53,470 nucleotides of DNA, taken from CAZRKC01 sp964600665. Lineage in GTDB: Bacteria > Bacillota > SLNR01. Of the stretch, positions 50,422 to 53,470 are shown piece by piece. Under the pieces are notes generated by a model that had not been told where the DNA came from, did no database searches, and saw only the letters and a program-made list of their open reading frames with translations. Every line of letters begins with the position of its first letter. The stretch's first letter is position 1. The translations under genes and the position numbers were made by a program. The DNA lies in NCBI GenBank assembly GCA_964600665.1, contig CAZRKC010000014.1, positions 1 through 53,470 on the forward strand, in the 5' to 3' direction.

Positions 50422-51492
50422 CTACTTCATTTGTGAATATTCTCGGGGTTCTTCTTCTCCACGTAAAACTCTAAGTGCACCCATGGCTAATGACTCTAAT
50501 TCCTTTTCACCTGGATAGACTTTCACTGGTGCAATATATTCGACATATTCCGTAATCCATCCTGTTAACATTTTTGAATATGCTAGTCCACCCGTTAGGA
50601 CCACAGCGTCAACCTCGCCTTGTAACGCAGCTGCGATCGCTCCAATATTCTTCGACACTTGATAAGCCATGGCTTTATAAACCAACTCGGCTTGCTCATT
50701 GCCATCGTGGATCATCTTTTCCACTTCCCGAGCATCTTTGGTGCCCAGATATGCATACAACCCGCCATTGCCCATCATCTTTTTGTTGATTTCTTCTTGC
50801 GTATAATTTCCGGAAAAACATGCGGTCACCACAGCATAAGAAGAGGGATAACCTCTTTCAGGTGTAAATAACGCGGTCTCCCCAATATTGACATCAACGA
50901 TTTTACCTTTTCTATGTGCACCGATGGAAATTCCTCCACCCATATGCGCGACGACTAGGTTCACGTCTTCATACTTTTTCCCCATATCTTGAGCAACTTT
51001 CCGAGAAATCGCTTTCTGGTTTAAGGGATGGAAAATACTTCTTCTGGGCAATTCCGGCCACCCGGAGATTCGCGCGATATCTTCAAACTCATCGACGCAG
51101 CATGGGTCAACAATAAAAGCAGGTATGTTGAGCGCCTTCGCCAAATCGTCTCCAATTATGGGTCCCAAGTTGCTGGCATGGGATCCTGCGATTCGAGACA
51201 TATCAACCATTTCTTGATTGATCCGATACGTGCCGCTGGCCATCGGACCCAGATCCCCACCCCGGCAAGCGACTGCATCCAGGCTGTTTAGTTCAATGCC
51301 TTTATCTGCGAGTAGTTTTAGAATCGTATCTTTTCTGAAACTAAACTGATCTGCTAATGTTTTAAATGGAGCCAAATCATCCGCTGAATGATTGATGGTT
51401 TCCTGCACAATCAAATCTTCATTCTCATAAACTGCCACTTTAGTCGTTGTCGATCCTGGATTAATGGACAGGATCCGATATGTTTCCTTCAC
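50422..51492 (-). CDS. buk: Butyrate kinase
   Basis: This 356-residue ASKHA-fold kinase makes ATP from butyryl phosphate (some members use branched acids). Motifs: ILSINPGSTTTKVAVYE, AHMGGGISIGAHRKGKIVD, GYPSSYAVVTACFSGNYT, GGLYAYLGTKDAREVEKMI and VVLTGGLAYSK. GTG 51492 has GGGGAGG at 51501-51507. It is the first gene of the buk-pduL pair. The partner is PduL and not the usual phosphotransbutyrylase. Confidence 0.92.
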   Translation of the reverse strand: MKETYRILSINPGSTTTKVAVYENEDLIVQETINHSADDLAPFKTLADQFSFRKDTILKLLADKGIELNSLDAVACRGGDLGPMASGTYRINQEMVDMSRIAGSHASNLGPIIGDDLAKALNIPAFIVDPCCVDEFEDIARISGWPELPRRSIFHPLNQKAISRKVAQDMGKKYEDVNLVVAHMGGGISIGAHRKGKIVDVNIGETALFTPERGYPSSYAVVTACFSGNYTQEEINKKMMGNGGLYAYLGTKDAREVEKMIHDGNEQAELVYKAMAYQVSKNIGAIAAALQGEVDAVVLTGGLAYSKMLTGWITEYVEYIAPVKVYPGEKELESLAMGALRVLRGEEEPREYSQMK

Positions 51493-51630
51493 TTAAAAAC
51501 CTCCCCGAATTTGTGTAGATGTCTGCAATTTACCTACCATCCCATGGTTAATATTAGCATATGTTCAGATTTCATGTCAAGGCAAGGCAAATTCTCCGAA
51601 TTATGAGCAAATACGCTGCATTGCATAGAG

Positions 51631-51657
51631 AAGAGCCTCGAACAAATCGAGGCTCTT
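51631..51657 (-). terminator. Terminator after the symporter gene
   Basis: AAGAGCCTCG and CGAGGCTCTT form a perfect 10-bp stem with a 7-base loop. The following run on the - strand (CTCTATG) is weak in T, so termination may be incomplete. Confidence 0.65.
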
Positions 51658-51679
51658 CCTGGCAATCGTCGAGAGATAT

Positions 51680-53101
51680 TTATGGTTTTGATACGAAGGA
51701 TACCCTTGCTGGGTTCTCGCCTCGTTCCAATGCAGGTAAATAGCGATCATAGAAATCGTAATGCAGTTCCACAACAACTTTCCTAAGTGCAATCAAGCAA
51801 GCAATCGCTGCGCACACACCGATAATGGTCATTGTATCTGTGACCAGCCAAAGTAAACCGGTGTCCGCACCTGCCAAGAAAATCGGGCCTAGGAAGTAAG
51901 CGATAAACAGCCAAGTCGCGGTCTTGTTCAAAGAAGTATCACCCGCCAGGAAGTTGACTGATTTTTCATTAGCATAGTATGCCGATAACAGCGTTGTCCA
52001 AGCAAAAAGGGCCACAGCGATGGACAACATATACCCACCGAATGCACCAAACTGGGTCTGCCAGGCAATCGTTGTCAATGCAGCACCGGTGATACCGGGA
52101 TTGGCGAAGTTCGCGCCAGTCAGCATGATGGACATCGCCGTAATGGTACAAACCACGATGGTATCGATGAAGTTTTCACCGAAGCCCCAGGATGCCTGTC
52201 GGACCGGATGGTCCACGATCGCCGCTGCATGCACGCCCATACCGGAACCCATTCCGGATTCATTGGAGTACACACCACGGGCAACCCCAAACCGCATCGC
52301 CTGAGCAACAGTCGCACCGGCTACACCACCTGCTCCAGCATACGGAGTGAAGGCATGACGCACGATGGTCAAAAGTGCAGGAATAAATTCACGGATGTTC
52401 ATGATGATCAAGATCGTTCCGACTGTGATATAGAAAACAGCCATAAAGGGAACTACTTTGTCCGCAACGGAAGCAATCCGGCGCACACCACCGACGATGG
52501 TGACCCCGAGAGAAATAAACACGAACACGATCCCGACCATAACCGGGAAACCGAACGCCTGGTTCAAAGAAGTCGCCACAGCATTGGTCTGCACCAGAAG
52601 GCTCCATGGTCCAGTCAACAAAGTCCATGCCAGAACCTGTGCCAGACGAGTCCAGCCAAGACCGTTCTTCATAACATAGTTTCTGCCGCAAAGATATTCA
52701 TCCAATGATTCGAATTTTACACGGTATCTCTGGCCAAGAATGATTTCTGCCGCTTTGGTGGACATTCCCACCAGAGCCGTCATCCACATCCAGAAAATTG
52801 CACCGGGACCGCCCGATGTGAAAGCCGTCGCAGCGCCCGCCACGTTGCCCACACCGATGGTGGAGGCAATGGCTGTTGCTGCTGCAGCAAATCCACGCAC
52901 AGTGCCTTCCCCTTCAGCTTTGGAGTCAAACATCGTACCGAAAGTATTCTTCATATGGAAACCAATTTTAAGCTGATAAGCACCTTTAAAGGCGATGGTA
53001 TAATAAAGTCCGGTTCCTAGAACGGCAATAAATAACGGTGGTCCCCAGAAAAAATTACTGACAGAAGAAACTATTTTGGTAATCGTTTCGATCATGCTCA
53101 C
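51680..53101 (-). CDS. Alanine/glycine:cation symporter (AGCS family)
   Basis: This 473-residue membrane protein imports alanine or glycine with sodium. About eleven hydrophobic segments are visible. Family strings are FAAAATAIASTIGVGNVAGAATA (substrate and ion site), GGPGAIFWMWMTALVGMSTK, GVARGVYSNESGMGSGMGVH and TLLSAYYANEKS. The start is GTG 53101 or ATG 53095; GGAGG at 53106-53110 is 4 or 10 bases upstream. A consensus promoter lies at 53194-53222. A terminator after it shows that it is a single-gene unit. Confidence 0.92.
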   Translation of the reverse strand: MSMIETITKIVSSVSNFFWGPPLFIAVLGTGLYYTIAFKGAYQLKIGFHMKNTFGTMFDSKAEGEGTVRGFAAAATAIASTIGVGNVAGAATAFTSGGPGAIFWMWMTALVGMSTKAAEIILGQRYRVKFESLDEYLCGRNYVMKNGLGWTRLAQVLAWTLLTGPWSLLVQTNAVATSLNQAFGFPVMVGIVFVFISLGVTIVGGVRRIASVADKVVPFMAVFYITVGTILIIMNIREFIPALLTIVRHAFTPYAGAGGVAGATVAQAMRFGVARGVYSNESGMGSGMGVHAAAIVDHPVRQASWGFGENFIDTIVVCTITAMSIMLTGANFANPGITGAALTTIAWQTQFGAFGGYMLSIAVALFAWTTLLSAYYANEKSVNFLAGDTSLNKTATWLFIAYFLGPIFLAGADTGLLWLVTDTMTIIGVCAAIACLIALRKVVVELHYDFYDRYLPALERGENPARVSFVSKP

Positions 53102-53193
53102 AACTCCTCCTTTTCTGATTAAAACAGATATCGATACTCAGACTAAAATTTCATCTGACCCCCTTCCGATTAGTTATATGAATCAACGAGCTT

Positions 53194-53222
53194 AGTTTAT
53201 CAATACTTGTTTGAATTGTCAA
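53194..53222 (-). promoter_or_regulatory. Promoter of the symporter gene
   Basis: On the - strand TTGACA (53222-53217) and TAAACT (53199-53194) are 17 bases apart. The rest of 53223-53415 is very AT-rich and holds nothing I recognise. Confidence 0.7.
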
Positions 53223-53415
53223 TACATTTAAACTATGGTGGTTTTAATGCTTTTTTGTATATTGACATTGTTTAATTTCATTTTAGTCATTTTTTCTTTC
53301 ATTTTATTAGTTTTTCATCATTTTTTATTTTATTTAAAATATTTTCAATTATTAGTTCTTTCTGAGTTTTCCGTGATTGTAATGGACACATTTCTGAACC
53401 TTTGCCTTTGCTGAA

Positions 53416-53470
53416 AATCGAGTAGGAGGTAGCTGATAAATTCAGCTACCGACCTCTCACACCACCGTGC
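53416..53470 (-). mobile_element. 3' end of a group II intron (domains V-VI), cut by the window edge
   Basis: On the - strand the edge reads GCACGGTGGTGTGAGAGG, the 3' half of a domain V with its following linker, then a hairpin GGTAGCTG / CAGCTACC (domain VI), and CTCCTACTCGATT, a typical bacterial group II intron 3' end. The reverse transcriptase and 5' part would lie beyond base 53470. Confidence 0.65.

Overview
The window looks like the chromosome of an anaerobic Bacillota species, probably a clostridium. The support is a CIRCE operator before groESL, a T-box leader, gatCAB, GTG and TTG starts behind strong GGAGG sites, a PduL/butyrate kinase pair, and many uracil-run terminators. No rRNA or tRNA gene was found, so the genus stays open.

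Bases 1 to about 25,620 are a prophage with its genes on the + strand. In order they are: a fragment of a DNA methyltransferase; small early-late genes (DUF4314, DUF5049 and a DUF7678-like protein); an HK97-type head module (large terminase, portal, ClpP-type protease, capsid, head fiber); connector and tail genes; a tail chaperone with a -1 frameshift site; tape measure; distal tail; Gp37-like tail protein; an 807-residue fibronectin-type fiber; holin; and amidase. Three serine-recombinase-family genes form the right end and probably integrated it. The phage looks damaged on its left side: the methyltransferase is truncated, no small terminase gene is visible, and the large terminase has lost its normal start. 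The head-to-lysis part reads intact.

A 3.5-kb AT-rich element with three consecutive tyrosine recombinases (a RIT-type element) sits in codon 5 of the tape measure gene. It has a perfect 40-bp inverted repeat at its ends. The right copy carries a ribosome binding site and an ATG in frame with the rest of the tape measure, so the insertion seems to have replaced the gene's start rather than destroyed the gene.

Bases 25,680 to 28,571 (- strand) encode a large SF2 helicase with a nuclease-like C-terminus, a candidate defence gene. Its Shine-Dalgarno sequence is a run of eight G. Remains of what looks like an IS21-family end lie upstream.

From 28,918 to the right edge all genes are on the - strand and look like host core genes. 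In transcription order (right to left) they are: alanine/sodium symporter; butyrate kinase and PduL; groES-groEL; guaA; a histidine phosphatase with pcrA and ligA; a peptide ABC transporter (binding protein and two ATPases); gatCAB; the two permeases of the same transporter type; a Nif3-like protein; and rlmD. The permeases lie behind a tandem leader of a ykkC-family riboswitch (variant features suggest the ppGpp subtype) with its own terminator, followed by a complete T-box with its own terminator. This would act as a two-input starvation gate on peptide import. The last bases hold the 3' end of a group II intron.
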